Origin: Lactuca virosa
Lineage: Eukaryota > Streptophyta > Magnoliopsida > Asterales > Asteraceae
Direction: 5' to 3'
Assembly (NCBI GenBank): GCA_928212115.1
Contig: CAKMRJ010003334.1
Coordinates: 34,025,027-34,089,026 of the forward strand
Length of the DNA stretch: 64,000 nt
Below, piece after piece: positions 41,639 to 53,694 of the stretch. The position numbers and the translations under genes are program-made. The notes beneath the pieces were generated by a model. The model had not been told where the DNA came from, searched no databases, and worked only from the letters and a program-made list of their open reading frames with translations. The first letter of the stretch is position 1; every line of letters begins with the position of its first letter.

Positions 41639-43440
41639 GACAGTGGGAGGCAGATCGATCTTGAAGAGCTTCAAGAGTCGAGCGATGAAGGAACCTCTAA
41701 CACTGGCGCTCAACCTGAGGAGGTAACTCCGGTTGAACCGATTGACGAGTCCTTACCTCTTAGTCGTTCCGAAAGAGTTAGTGTTCCACCCCAGTTTTAT
41801 GGTTTTCATATTACTATGGAAGGGGATACGTTCATTAGTGATAGTACACTAGTGAATATGGACGAGCCTAACAACTATAAGGAAGCCATGGCAGACCCAA
41901 AGTCTGCGAAATGGAAAGAGGCTATGGACAGCGAGATTCAGTCCATGTATGACAACCAAATTTGGAATTTGGTTGACAATGTACCAGGTCGTAAGACGGT
42001 CAGGTGCAAGTGGATCTTCAAGAAGAAGACTGACGTGGATGGAAACGTGCACACTTATAAGGCGCGGTTGGTTGCGAAGGGTTTCACTCAAACTCCTGGA
42101 GTTGACTACGACGAAACCTTCTCACCAGTTGCGAAGATAAAGTCTATCAGGGTGATGCTGGCCATTGCTACATTTCATGACTATGAAATATGGCAAATGG
42201 ATGTCAAAACCGCTTTCCTTAATGGGAAGTTGGTTGAGGATGTTTACATGGCTCAGCCAAAGGGGTTTTGTTAATGCGAAGCATCCCAATAGAGTGTGTA
42301 AGCTTGAGAAGTCTATATATGGACTTAAGCAAACGTCTCACAGATGGAATCTTTGTTTCGATGAGAAGGTCAAAGAGTTTGGTTTTCTGCGAAGCGAAGA
42401 TGAATCGTGCGTATATGTCAAAGCCAGTGGGAGTGTAGTAAGCTTTCTCGTATTGTATGTCGACGACATACTACTCATAGGAAACGACATCCCGACAGTG
42501 CAGGAGGTTAAGTCCTGGCTCGGGAAGTGCTTCGCTATGAAGGACCTCGGAGAGGCTTCCTATATTCTGGGAATAAGGATAGTGAGAGACAGAAGTAAGA
42601 GACTAATAGGACTTAGTCAGAATACTTACCTGGACAAGGTACTAAAACGTTTTAGTATGGAGAATTCGAAGAAAGGGGAGTTACCAATCCAGAGTAATGC
42701 CAAGCTGAGTAAGACTCAGAGTCCGAGTACTGAAGTCGATATAGCAGAGATGAGCCGAGTACCTTACGCTTCCGCAGTCGGCTCAATCATGTACGCTATG
42801 ACTTGTACTCGCCCTGATGTGGCCTTCGCTTTGAGCATGGTTAGCAGATATCAGGGGAACCCTGGCAGAGCGCATTGGATCGCAGTCAAGAACATTCTTA
42901 AGTACCTTCAGAGGACCAAGGAATGGTTTCTAGTCCTCGGTGGGAGTGATGACTTAAAGGTGCGAGGGTACAGCGACGCCAGTTTTCAGACCGACAGGGA
43001 CAACTATCGTTCGCAATCGGTCTGGGTCTTTACCCTCAATGGAGGAGCAGTAACTTGGAAGAGTTCCAAGCAGGAAACTATAGCTGATTCAACGTGTGAA
43101 TCAGAGTACATTGCAGCAAGCGAAGCGTCAAAGGAGGCAATATGGTTGAAGAACTGCATTGGAGACCTTGGAGTTGTGCCAGCCATAAAGGAGCCCATGG
43201 AGATTTTCTGTGATAATGAAGGAGCGGTTGCCTTGACCAAGGAACCAAGAGATCACGGTAGATCTCGACATATCGACAGAAAATATCACTTTATTCGACA
43301 TCGGGTGGAAGAAGGACTCCTCGTAGTGAAGAGGGTATCGTCAGAAGATAACCCTAGCAGATCCGCTTACGAAGGGACTGAGCAGGGTTAAGCACTTGCA
43401 GCACGCTAGGAGCATTGGGCTGAAGGACGATATTAGTTTA
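41639..43440 (+). pseudogene. Copia A reverse transcriptase and RNase H
   Basis: The RT starts around KEAMDSEIQSMYDNQIWNLV (about 41917). It has RCKWIFKKK, ARLVAKGFTQ and DYDETFSPVAK, then a 1-bp shift in a T run near 42268. After it come LEKSIYGLKQ, the catalytic YVDDILLIGND (about 42457) and FAMKDLGEASYILGI. RNase H includes GYSDASFQTD, the ESEYIAASEASKEAIWLK block and FCDNEGAVAL. Near 43354 another frameshift destroys the conserved C-terminal end. All catalytic motifs are otherwise readable. Confidence 0.92.
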
Positions 43441-44306
43441 GATTAGATAGTTTGGAAACGTGTAATAGATAAGTTGTTATTAACATTTGATGATTAAATA
43501 AAGGAGTATTATTTATTAGTAATGTCGTTGTCTTATGTTAATCTTTTACCTATTGTTTCATTTTGCATGTTTTGACTTCCTAAATGATTGAATTATTTGA
43601 TAATAATCGAATTATTCAAAACGGTCCACAGTCGTTCATATGTTGGAAGTAGATATGAATGAAGACTATCATGAATAGGTGTGTAGATTGTCTAAAGTGT
43701 ATTAGACATAGCAAAGGTTTGCTACAACGTTCATGAGTGCTTATGAACTTGATTTGAGCATTGGAATAAACCCACACTTGCTGGAATCACTTCATGGAAT
43801 TTATCACGAGTGATCGCAAGATGGTAATATCATATGGTCTTAAAACGTAGATATATGGTTTATTGTTTGCTAATTGGTTGTGCATTGATAATGCGTAAAC
43901 GTATCAGTAACTTGATGTTATAAAACGCATTGTTGTGTATGATTTGATTAGTGGATAATAAATGCATATAAGTCGAAGTTTATCTGTTCCTTTTATTCTA
44001 AGAGGGTAAAAGCGATATCAGGGCCCCTCGATGATTTGATTTGACTTATGTGCCGGGCCCGGTCAGGACTGAATTGATGTGTTCAATTGAGTTCTATGTC
44101 AAATGAATCTGAGATCGAGAAACCAATTGTTGGACAATAAGTATGACCATGTTCCATGTGATTGTCCGCACGATATCTAGAACAGAGGATTATACGATCC
44201 CTTATCTGAAGGACAGGTTACTGATAAGATCAGAGTTTGACAGCGTCTTTGAGAGCTATGATTGCTAATCGGATTGTGCTTGCATTTATAGTTACTAGAC
44301 TTATCC
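43441..44306 (+). other. Copia A noncoding 3' internal region
   Basis: About 870 bases between the end of RNase H and the polypurine tract. It is noncoding; the equivalent region is present in copia B (47402-48330) and, inverted, in copia C (62211-63060). Confidence 0.7.
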
Positions 44307-44317
44307 AAGTGGGAGAC
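44307..44317 (+). promoter_or_regulatory. Polypurine tract of copia A
   Basis: AAGTGGGAGAC directly precedes the 3' LTR start (TGTTGG). The same tract is in copia B (48330-48339) and, inverted, copia C (62199-62209). Confidence 0.9.
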
Positions 44318-45099
44318 TGTTGGATTAGTGTCTAAGCCTGTAACTATATTTGGTAAGTACTTGACCCGGTTGTGCATGGTCCTTTTGGGTTGCCTTCACC
44401 ATAGCAACTTGACAAGGTGATTTATAAAGAGAGAAGAGATTATTATATTAATATATTATGAGAATAATATATTAAAGGAATAATAATATTATTTAATTAA
44501 TATTAGTCATAAATTAAATTAGGAATTAATTTGGTGACTAAAAGAGGTTAATTGAATAAAAGGGCTTAAACTGTCAAATGTGTGATAGTTGAGTTTTGGG
44601 CTATGAATCCTTATAGATCTTAGGGTGGCCGAATTTAGGGTTAAGATATCCTTGAATTTGTCCAAGCCTCATATATAGAAGGATCATTGGATTGCTTAGG
44701 GCCTAAGTTATTCAATTAGAGTTAAGGATGTAACCCTAGTAGCTCATAGTATAAATAGACCCTATGGGTGAGGGAAATCGACCACCTTGTTGCATTAGAA
44801 ACCCTAGAGCCGATTTTCTCATCCATTCTCTCTCTCCAAATCATCCTATTGCTAGTTGGTGTTTGTAAGCCATTAGAGGAGTGACAATTGTGACTCTAAG
44901 CTCCAAGAACAAGAAGATTCAAGCAAGAAACTTAAGGTATTCTTCTAGATCTGATTTCATATGTTATGATTCAATTGTTTACACTAGATCTAGCATTATA
45001 AGCCCTTGGAAACATTGCATGTTCAATTAGAGAAACCTAGATCCAAGCATTAGGGTTTGCATGTGCACATAGGAAAGTTCTCATGGCTCAAACCCATCA
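44318..45099 (+). repeat. 3' LTR of copia A
   Basis: 782 bp, nearly identical to the 5' LTR, followed by TACAT, the second copy of the target site. Confidence 0.95.
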
Positions 45100-45104
45100 T
45101 ACAT

Positions 45105-46944
45105 GTCAATGGGTTTTTAGAGTACATCTGGTGAACACATCGTTCACAACACCTACAGGTTGCGAGCCTGCTAGTGTTCCACTGGACTGTCTAGAATAGT
45201 CTGTGGTTGTAATCTATACTCTGCTAGATGACTGGGCCATCGCTTGGGTCAAGGCTTCTCATCATTTTCACCCTCATCATCTACCTCGTCTCTCATCTCT
45301 CATCTCATCTTTCATCTACCCATCTTTACCCATTATAATTATAGGTATAAAATACGTATACAGTTTAAATCGAATAAAACATGTATATTTTTGTTCATTC
45401 AACACAGATATCAAGAACATAGATAATATGCACACATAGCACATAATTTATATTAAATACTTCATATCTATGTGTAAGATGAAAGTAACTATGAACTCAC
45501 TTATTAAAGTGATGATTCCAGACTCGGGCAGCGCTTCACTTCTAACAATTTTATTTCTTTCGACGAAACCTGTTATTATTACCACTAGATTTTAGTCTAA
45601 TATTTATTGTGACTATTTACGAGCAATGTTGTTTTATAAGTGTTAAACAATACTTTTCAAACACTATGTACAGACAGGGGCCAGACATGAAACACCGGAG
45701 GGCATGACCATTTTGGCATTTAAGCACTTCTGAAATCCAACAATCCTATGCGGCCCTTCAAACCAGATTCCCCGTGCCACGAGTAGTTAAAAGATATTAT
45801 AATAACACTTTGTATATTATATTTTATTGTATATATATTTTTTATAAGTTTATAATAATGATAATAAACTTAAACATAAGCTATACTTAAAGTAGGGTAA
45901 ACATAACTCACTTACTAGGAGGTTTGGCTAGGAACCGGGCTCTGTGGGGGCAGAACTTTTGAGCCGAAAGCTCTTCTTATCAGAGTCTTCTGGCACTCCG
46001 GGACTCGCCTCTAGCACTCGGGAAGTGCTAGGGAATGGGAGGGGCTAAGAGGGGTGTTTGAGAGAGAAAGAATGGGAAAGATGTGAGTTTTTAGGGTGAT
46101 TTGCGCCTCTATTTATAGGCTTAGTCCGGTTCGAATGCGGGGTGTTCCCTTGCTGAACGTTGGGCGTTCATGGCCAGGGTTCATCATCTGGTGCCAAACC
46201 GTGGTGGGGAAGCAATGGCTCAGATCGCGCCACGTGTCGCTCGCTGGTTACTCCAAAAACTAATTATCTTCTAAAATACGTAACTTTTGCATACGAGCTC
46301 CGTTTTTGACGTTCTTTATATCCACGCGTAGGTATCGACGAGATCTACAACTTTCGTTTAGACTCCGTCGGCTAATTTTAAATTGATTTTTCAAGTTACA
46401 TTTTAACAGAAATAGACAATTAAAATCCGTTGAAAAATTCATAACTTTTTCATCCGACGTCTGTTTTCGACTGTCTTTATATCGTTGAGCTCCTATTAAG
46501 GAGATCTTCAATTCTCGTTTAGGTTGTGTCGGCTAAAAATCTATCGATCTAAAATTCGATTTCCGGGCTGTGCACTACTATGCTAAATCTTAGAAAAAAT
46601 CATAACTTCTTCATACGAAGTCAGATTTGGACGTTCTTTTAACGTACGTTCTCGGTTTAACATATACTACAACTTTTGTTTAGATCACTAAGGCTAAAAA
46701 GTAATTTATCAAAAATTCACTTTTTACGTTACGCGGTGTCGTGTCGGTTTAGTCGTAGAACTTCAACGGGTCATAACTTTTTCGTTATAACTCGGATTTC
46801 AGCGTTCTTTATATGTACGGAACCCTTATGACATATATACTATAACTTGGTTAAGATTACTCATTATAAATAATATTCTATTAAAAAGTCATTGTTGACG
46901 CTTATTGTCTCTAAATTGACTAGCCCGAATCTGCGGGCGTTACA
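45105..46944 (-). repeat. 5' LTR of gypsy C, outer part
   Basis: Continuation of the gypsy C LTR beyond copia A, ending GCGGGCGTTACA on the plus strand. It has four diverged repeats of CATAACTTNTTCATACGAGC, with GACGTTCTTTATAT downstream, at about 46280, 46440, 46600 and 46770. Compared with gypsy B it lacks the Mutator MITE. Confidence 0.85.
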
Positions 46945-47401
46945 ATAACTCTTGTTCACAGTCAGGATGGGTGTTTTTGCTGGATTGAGGAGCGATTACA
47001 TGGAAGAATTCCAACCATAAGATGGTGGAAGAATCAACTTGTGAGTCAGAGTATATTGCAGCTAGTGAAGCTACAAAGGAAGCTACAGGTTGAAGAACTT
47101 CATCGGTGATATTGGAGTTGTACCAATCATCAAAGGACCTTTGGAGTTCTTTTGTGATAACGAGGGTGCAGTCGCCTTGACTAAAGAACCTAAGGACCAT
47201 GGTAATTCAAGACACATACTCAGAAAGTACCACTACATTCGATATAGAGTTGAAGAAGAAAACATCGTTGTGAATAAGGTATCATCTAAGGTGAATCCTG
47301 ATGATCCTTTCACGAAGCCACTATCAAGAGAGAAACATGATGTTCATGCGAGGACCATTGGCATGCAACTAGATAGTGATATTATGTATTATTTTAGTTG
47401 A
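46945..47401 (+). pseudogene. Copia B RNase H remnant
   Basis: Readable in two frames: GAITWKNSNHKMVEESTCES, SEYIAASEATKEAT, then KNFIGDIGVVPIIKGPLEFF, CDNEGAVALTKEPKDHGNSR, HILRKYHYIRYRVEE and the C-terminal NPDDPFTKPLSREKHDVHAR. The last part is open from 47090 to the stop at 47399. An in-frame stop near 46980 and a frameshift near 47090 break it. It retains the C-terminal block that copia A has lost. Confidence 0.9.
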
Positions 47402-47616
47402 ATAGTTTGAATTGTTTAGAACTTTTAACAGTATAAATTGTAACCGTTTTGATGTTTATTTTGTTGAGACTTAATAAAGAGATTTTCTTTTCTATCAAAG
47501 TTGTGCTAATTCAATATTGTGTTTCATTTTTATATGTTTAAACCCACTTCTAGAATGTTTAATTATATTCAAATCTCCACAATTGGTCACATTCCAGGAA
47601 GTGAATGATGTGATTA

Positions 47617-47703
47617 AAAGATTCTCATGAGTATTAGTTGATTGGACAAATGGGATTGTTTAAAGATTCTCATGAGTATTAGTTGATTGGACAAATGGGA
47701 TTG
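47617..47703 (+). repeat. 45-bp tandem duplication
   Basis: AAAGATTCTCATGAGTATTA and the following bases through ATGGGATTG occur twice, starting at 47617 and 47662. It lies in the noncoding tail of copia B. Confidence 0.9.
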
Positions 47704-48339
47704 GACATTACAATAGGAATTGCGCTAAAACTCATGAGTACTTACTTGAAAATGGAGATTTTAAGTATTGGAACAACTTATGCTTAGAGATTACTTCATG
47801 GATCTAGTCACGAGTAACTCTAAGTTGACAATATATTTTTATTCTTCAAACTGAGATGCATATTGAGTTTTCTTTGCAAATTTTGTTGTGCATTGGTCTG
47901 CTCCAACGTTATCTGTAGCTGGTAGCATAAAGGGTATGTCCATGTATGATTAGACAAGTAGACAAAAACTATGCAGTCCATGTTTATTTGTTCTTTCTCG
48001 TAACAGGGAAGCAATATCTATGGGCCCCTCGATGATTTGGTGTTGACATTTGAAGAGCTTGGTCGAGCCCCGACTTTATTGATGTGTTCGGTTTAGTAGT
48101 CAGATGTGTATGTTAAAAAATCATTAATGAGGAAACAAAATTTTGAACATTGAGATTTACCCTTATCCATGTCTCATGTTCATAGAGATATCTAGAACGA
48201 AGGAATAATTGATCTCTGGTCTAAGGACTGGATTTCGATTCAGATCAGAGTTCGAAAGTTGCATTGGATGACTACTCTCTGTTGATTTTTAGTGAAATAT
48301 TAAGACCGTGAAAGTTAGCGACTTTTCCAAGTGGGAGAC

Positions 48340-48830
48340 TATTGAAAATAGTGTCCAAGGTCATTAACTATTTTGGTAATATTTCTAATAGCAGCACGGT
48401 CCTTTTGAGTTGGCCTCATGACCCAAATAACATTAAGGAAATGAGAAAATAAGTTGTTAATTTATTAAGGAATTAATAAACTAACTAGAAATTATTTTGG
48501 TAATTAATTAACTTGTTTTAATTAATTAAATAGTTTGAATATTAACTAATCATTGAGATTAATTAGAATATTCAATAAACCCCTAGAGGATTAGGGGTGG
48601 ACGGTTTTGATGGCATCCATGATAGGGATAAGGTAGCTTTCAGATAAAGGTAATGATAAATCCTAAGAGTTTGTATCATTTAGGGTTTCATCAACTGCTT
48701 ATAAACATATTGTTAGGGGTCAAACCCTAGGGTATTTTTACTTCTGAATTTTGTCCATACTCTCTCTCTCTCTCTCTCTCTCTCTCCTTTCTCTGTATGA
48801 AATACATAACCCTTCCCCTAGGGTTAGTCA
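48340..48830 (+). repeat. 3' LTR of copia B (right end uncertain)
   Basis: It begins TATTGAAAATAGTGTCC right after the polypurine tract; the expected TG start seems mutated to TA. It has a (CT)n tract at 48762-48787. No clear CA end was located, so the right limit is approximate. Confidence 0.55.
48762..48787 (+). repeat. (CT)n microsatellite
   Basis: About 13 CT units. Confidence 0.95.
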
Positions 48831-48961
48831 AGAAAAATGGAATGATTTGAAACCCATTTGACTGGGTATAATAGTAAAATAAGTTGGTGCCATGAATAGT
48901 AACATGAGTAATGGAAGCAACTAAAGTCAAGAAAAATGGAATGATTTGAAACCTATTAACC
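48828..48961. repeat. Direct repeat pair about 98 bp apart
   Basis: GTCAAGAAAAATGGAATGAT followed by TTGAAACC occurs at 48828 and again at 48926. This may mark a small local duplication or an insertion between them. Confidence 0.7.
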
Positions 48962-49199
48962 AAAAAGGGCTAATTCATTTCACACATGGCATCCATGATT
49001 CACAATCATACAGAGAAGAAGGCCTTTGTGTGATTTGAACCTTCATATTTCCATATTCTGCCATCATAAACAATTTCATACGCCTTTAATGATAATTTCA
49101 CATTAAACTATCAATGTTTACAACTATACTCACTAATCGGCCCAAATCAAAGGACAACTAGATTTTACAGGTGTTCTTCTTGCAAGGAATATTGAATCG

Positions 49200-50560
49200 A
49201 TAAAATCAATATAAAGGCGTCATATCTCCTAGATCCACAAATGTAGTTTTCAAAAGAATTGGTTTTGCCATCCAAAAAGGGCTAGCGGCGCAGCTTGTTG
49301 TCCGTTTGCCTTCAATCGATATGTATTGAACCTTTTGAATTTAAAAAAAAATAATAATAATAATAAGTAGCATATGTTTATTTGTATTATGCTATAATCA
49401 TAAATCATTCACCTCCAAGAAAAAAAGAATTAGTAAAGGTATGCCCACAGTAATATTGACTCCATAAACTGAAAAACAATCAACAATAAGTGTATCTTAG
49501 AAAAGACAAATACCTCATTTTTTCAGTCCCAAATCTTTTATAGCAGGTCAAAGTATAAGTTGGAAACAAACAAATGCACAAACTTAAGGCAACAATCATG
49601 AATTGAACATACAATATACTCATACCTAAAATAATTGAAGCTCAATCATTGCGAAAGGCAAACCCAAAAGTCCTCAAAACAATCCTACAAACCTATAGAA
49701 TTCGCTCATGTATGCGCAATTCCAACACCCTTAACCCTACCATTGCCACCAATGTAAACAACCTATGATTGCATATGTGATAACCGAAGAAAAGTTTACC
49801 AAATATGCCAAACGTGGGTATAAGAAAAAAAAGTAGATTCTTAAAAACCTTATAAAAGCCTCATTTGCAGCAAGGAACCGTAGCCTTGAGTAATACTTTT
49901 GGGGTTATAATGGTGGTCTTCCCACCAAGAGTAGCAAAAGTCCCTGAAAAGAAAAATAAATAAGAATCAATTCGTATATGAAGTGGGTTACTTAAAAATT
50001 AGTGTAACAGAGCATGTAATTAATGAGGATAACAGGGGAAATTCGAGAGGTATCTCTACCTATCATAACTTAAATGCAATGGTAATCGTAACAACTCACC
50101 AATCAAACAACAAATGGCGAAATACTATTTATGCACATACTATCACGTAATTTTTGGTAAAACAGAAAGCTAAAACCAAAAACATCAACAACAATCAAAA
50201 CCGGAACCAAAAAAATTGTAACTTCATTGAAGAAAGAAGATTAGGGCAAACCAAAGAAGAAATGACGGAATACAAACCTTCAAAATGAAGCAGGTTGCAA
50301 TAAGCTTGCCGATAACCCTTAATTACAATCTTGAATGAAGATGGATGAATCAACTTGTCGATTTTGGAAGTTTGGAGCGCATCAAACGAACCACGGGTGC
50401 TATGAGGAAACAGTGTTTAGGTGTCGATTGGAGGAAAATCTATGTAACATGGATGTATTGGTGAGTCAATACGTTTTGAGATAGTGTTGTAAGCTTTTAA
50501 TTGGAATTGAGATACGGCCAGGAGGCAAAGCTGAAGAAGACGAACAATGGAGTATGGAGC
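49200..50560 (-). pseudogene. Possible small spliced gene or gene fragment
   Basis: On the minus strand a promoter-like/leader region (about 50560-50280, with TTCGTCTTCTTCAGC and a GT donor at GAAG|GTTTGT) is followed by a small exon-like stretch at about 49945-49865. It starts after a CAG acceptor and reads GTFATLGGKTTIITPKVLLK followed by ATVPCCK and a stop. I do not recognise the family. Additional blocks at about 49770-49680 and 49330-49240 have no clear frame. This may be the end of a small gene, a captured fragment or coincidence. Confidence 0.25.
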
Positions 50561-50589
50561 TGGTGAGCCGTCACTTTTAGCCTGAGCCG

Positions 50590-51977
50590 ATGAACAGTAA
50601 CCAGCTCAACCAATTATTGTTCATAAGCTTATTGTCTTTTAATAGTATATATAATCAATCGTTTTTGCTGCATCTGAGTTTGTTTATATTTTTCAAGAAA
50701 AATATTTATGCTAAGCAATTTAAGCAATTTAAAGATTTTTCCAACCTCAGTAAAATAATACACAATTATGATGTTTATGTCACTTAAAATCTATTTGTGT
50801 GTTTGAAAACATAATCTTATTAATTCACGAACCGAAATCAATCATCTTTATTTTTACTGACTAGCTCCATTTTTTATGTTTTAATACGGATATTATCATT
50901 GCAAAATTGTATTTTTTCAGTTTGAAACAAACAGCACGAGTTCATAGCATATTTGTTAGATTATTTAAGAAAAAAGATAAGTATTGCAAATTTTAAAAAG
51001 GAAAAAAAAATTGTTATTTTCTGCCAACAAATATGAAAACGTATGAAAATATGAAAAATAAATATTTTATTTAAGCAAAGCGAGCAAAATGATTCGGTGG
51101 GTGAAATCTCCTTCTCAAGGGATTTGTTGAAACTAATTAAATAATTGAATTTATACATGAAAATCCAAGCTAATTTCACATCAAATGAATTATTAAATTA
51201 ATAAATTCAAAAAGATGTAACTAGAAACCCAACTACAAAACGGACAAAAACGTCATGAGTTGAGAGTAAAAGCAACGACCAATAACCACCATTAACGGCA
51301 GGATCATTGGGAAATATTTTATTTGTTTTAATGATATAAAATTTGTTTGATTTTATTTTTTTTCTTCGCCCTTTTACCAAATTTCAAACTTTGAAATAGT
51401 AAGGACGGCACAGTACATCTTTAACCAACTGATATTAACTGATTTGAAATACATTATTGATGACTTTGAAAATTATTGCTAAAAAAATCTGTATTTTTTC
51501 AAATCAATGTGCCACGGTGCATCACTGATTTCAAAATAATTATTCATGACTTTGAAAATTGTTGCTAAAAAAATCTTTATTTTCAAAACAATGTGCCAAG
51601 GAAATATAACTCTGTAGGTAATTGGACTACTACTTTTATATATATATATATTTAGTTTTTCTTTTGTACAGTTAAATTCAGATCTATTCAAAATCTAATA
51701 TATTCACCGGGTATTACAGGTTAATATTTTTTTATACGATTTACTATTAAACTATGTCTCATTCATCTTATCTGACTAACACCATCCACTACCACCTCAA
51801 CCGTTCACCTCCCATCACCACCATCCACCTCTAACAACAAAAACCACTTTCTATCAACACTATTTGCAAACACAACCATCCATCTCCATCAATCACCACC
51901 ACCAATAAACTATCTACAATCAACTTCAACATGCAACAAAATTGATTTAAACCTCCCATCAATTCAAACTCACATTC
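50590..51977. other. AT-rich noncoding DNA
   Basis: Contains a two-copy tandem repeat of about 87 bp (51437 and 51524; GACTTTGAAAATT.TTGCTAA and AAAAATCT.TATTTT.) and a C/A-rich ACCACCATCCACC-type stretch (51775-51970). No gene seen. Confidence 0.5.
51437..51605. repeat. Two-copy tandem repeat, about 87 bp
   Basis: Two units share ACTGATTT, ATGACTTTGAAAATT, TTGCTAAAAAAATCT and CAATGTGCCA. Confidence 0.75.
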
Positions 51978-53677
51978 TGTAACGCTTCAAGTTTCAAACC
52001 AAAATTTTCATTTTTAAATTACCCAAAATATTGTTCATAAACCAAACCATCATAAAATCATAAGTATCAAATACAAATCATCACTGCAAATATCAGAGTG
52101 CCACAAAATGCCCGGTAACAAAATCTCTCAGCGAGTGTGTACAATCAGACATTCGCTTTCCCGCGATCCTTAGAAGTACTTGCAACACATATAATCAACA
52201 ACTGTAAGCATAAAGCTTAGTGAGTTCCCCAAAATACCACACACAACACAACACAACACAACACAAATAAACAACTATGAGTTATCGGCAACCCTGGAGA
52301 CCACCTGAAGTCTCAGTGGGCAAACAACACGCCTTATGGGTTATCAGCAACCTTAGAGACTACCCGAAGTCTCAACAAAATATAATCAGCACATAAACAG
52401 TAAGAACACTTAGACCCAATTGGTCACTCTCAACACATATAATCATCACATACACAGTAACAACACTCAGACCTAGCCGGTCATCACATGTAAATATATA
52501 CGACTATTCTACCACACATGTAAGAATAAGTGAGGAGACTCACCTGATACTGATGACTGATAAATCTCACTCCCAAACTGCTACAACTAGACTCCGGCTA
52601 AATAAACACAACAAGTAACCCTAGTTAATTAAGGTTATAACCTGACTCATAGGTCCAATCCCACAACTACACCCCTGAAGGGAATAAAGACCATTTTGCC
52701 CTTCCTTGGTCCAAAACCCTAAATCTTCTGACCAAAAGTCAAAAGTCGGTAAAAGTCAACAAGTCAACCTCCTCGTCCGTATGCGGGGCGTACGCTTTCT
52801 TACGCGGGGCGTACAACTCGATTCAGCGAAAACGAGAACAAACCTGGCTACGCGGGGCGTATCCAGGAGTACACTCAACGTACTCTGCTTGGTCCCAAAT
52901 CTCCAACTTTTATGTCTTAATCCTTTAAGACACTTATTCCAACTTCAGATCTAACCACTATAGAATGTCTTAACCCATAAAGTTACTGACTTTAAGCCTT
53001 TGCATGGCTATATAGGCACAATACACAAAACCTTGACTTCTACAACACTCTAAGTCACTTAACTCATGTATGGGCCAAGGGAAACAATCAAGTAACCATT
53101 TTTATGAATCTAAGCACTCTAATACATCTAAAAGGATAGCCAAAATGCTCTGGAGTAACCCATAATCACAAAGGTCCTATCTTTGGGACAAAAAGCTCAT
53201 AAAAACTCATCTAAATATATCTAGGAAAAACATTAGCAGGGTATGGACTTTATACCTTTAAAAGATGCACAAAGTGAGGTAGTTTCTGGATCCACAAGCT
53301 TGCATGCAACACCACCTTCTTCAATGACCTTTTTCCTCAACAAGAATGCAAAAAATTACCAAAAAGGCTCCAAGATCTTCACTCTCAAGGTTAGGGTTCG
53401 ATATTAGGGTATAAATGGAATGGAGGTTGATTATGGGAGGTCCAAGGGTGAGTTAATGTGTTTAAATAGGGGTGAAACCCTAGAAATTAGGGTTTGACAT
53501 CAGCTCGCGTACGCCCAACGTACTCCCTTGTACGCACAACGTACGCTGCCTCAGTCCCGACTTGATGAAGGACTTACGCCCGACGTACATGGATAGTACA
53601 CCCCGTGTAAATCGGAAATTCTCAATACTTGAATTAATAAATAAATAGATTGGTACCTCGAGATTCGAGATGTAACA
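51978..53677 (-). repeat. 3' LTR of gypsy D
   Basis: On the plus strand it runs TGTAACGCTTC to GAGATGTAACA (1.7 kb). The polypurine tract (minus strand AGTAGGGGAGAAT) lies immediately to the right, at about 53678-53692. It contains several TACGCGGGGCGTAC / TACGCCCAACGTAC palindromic words (52775-52880 and 53510-53605). CATTC (51973-51977) would be the target site. Confidence 0.85.
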
Positions 53678-53694
53678 ATTCTCCCCTACTAGAA

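Larger units (their letters stand above)
37222..45099 (+). mobile_element. Copia A: complete Ty1-copia element, 7.9 kb
   Basis: Two LTRs (37222-38002 and 44318-45099), perfect 5-bp target duplication TACAT (37217-37221 and 45100-45104), initiator-tRNA primer site, Gag-Pol and polypurine tract are all present. By eye the LTRs differ at 11 positions plus one indel over 782 bp (about 1.5%), so the insertion is fairly recent. The coding region nevertheless holds at least four in-frame stops and two frameshifts, so it cannot move on its own. Confidence 0.95.
35460..46944 (-). mobile_element. Gypsy C: deleted Ty3-gypsy element, LTR split by copia A
   Basis: Same family and orientation as gypsy B. 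On the minus strand: LTR (46944-45105, then 37221-36525 after removing copia A and one TACAT), primer site at 36522-36510, leader and a shortened gag (36132 to 35470). No pol is present. The LTR without copia A is about 2537 bp, matching gypsy B without its MITE (about 2500 bp). It abuts the broken RNase H of copia B at 46945, so it probably inserted there. Confidence 0.85.
46945..48830 (+). mobile_element. Copia B: truncated 3' end of an older Ty1-copia element
   Basis: It begins inside RNase H exactly where the gypsy C LTR ends, continues through a noncoding tail and polypurine tract (GTGGGAGAC) into an LTR from about 48340. Its other part is not found left of gypsy C, so a deletion or rearrangement must have removed it. 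Confidence 0.75.
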
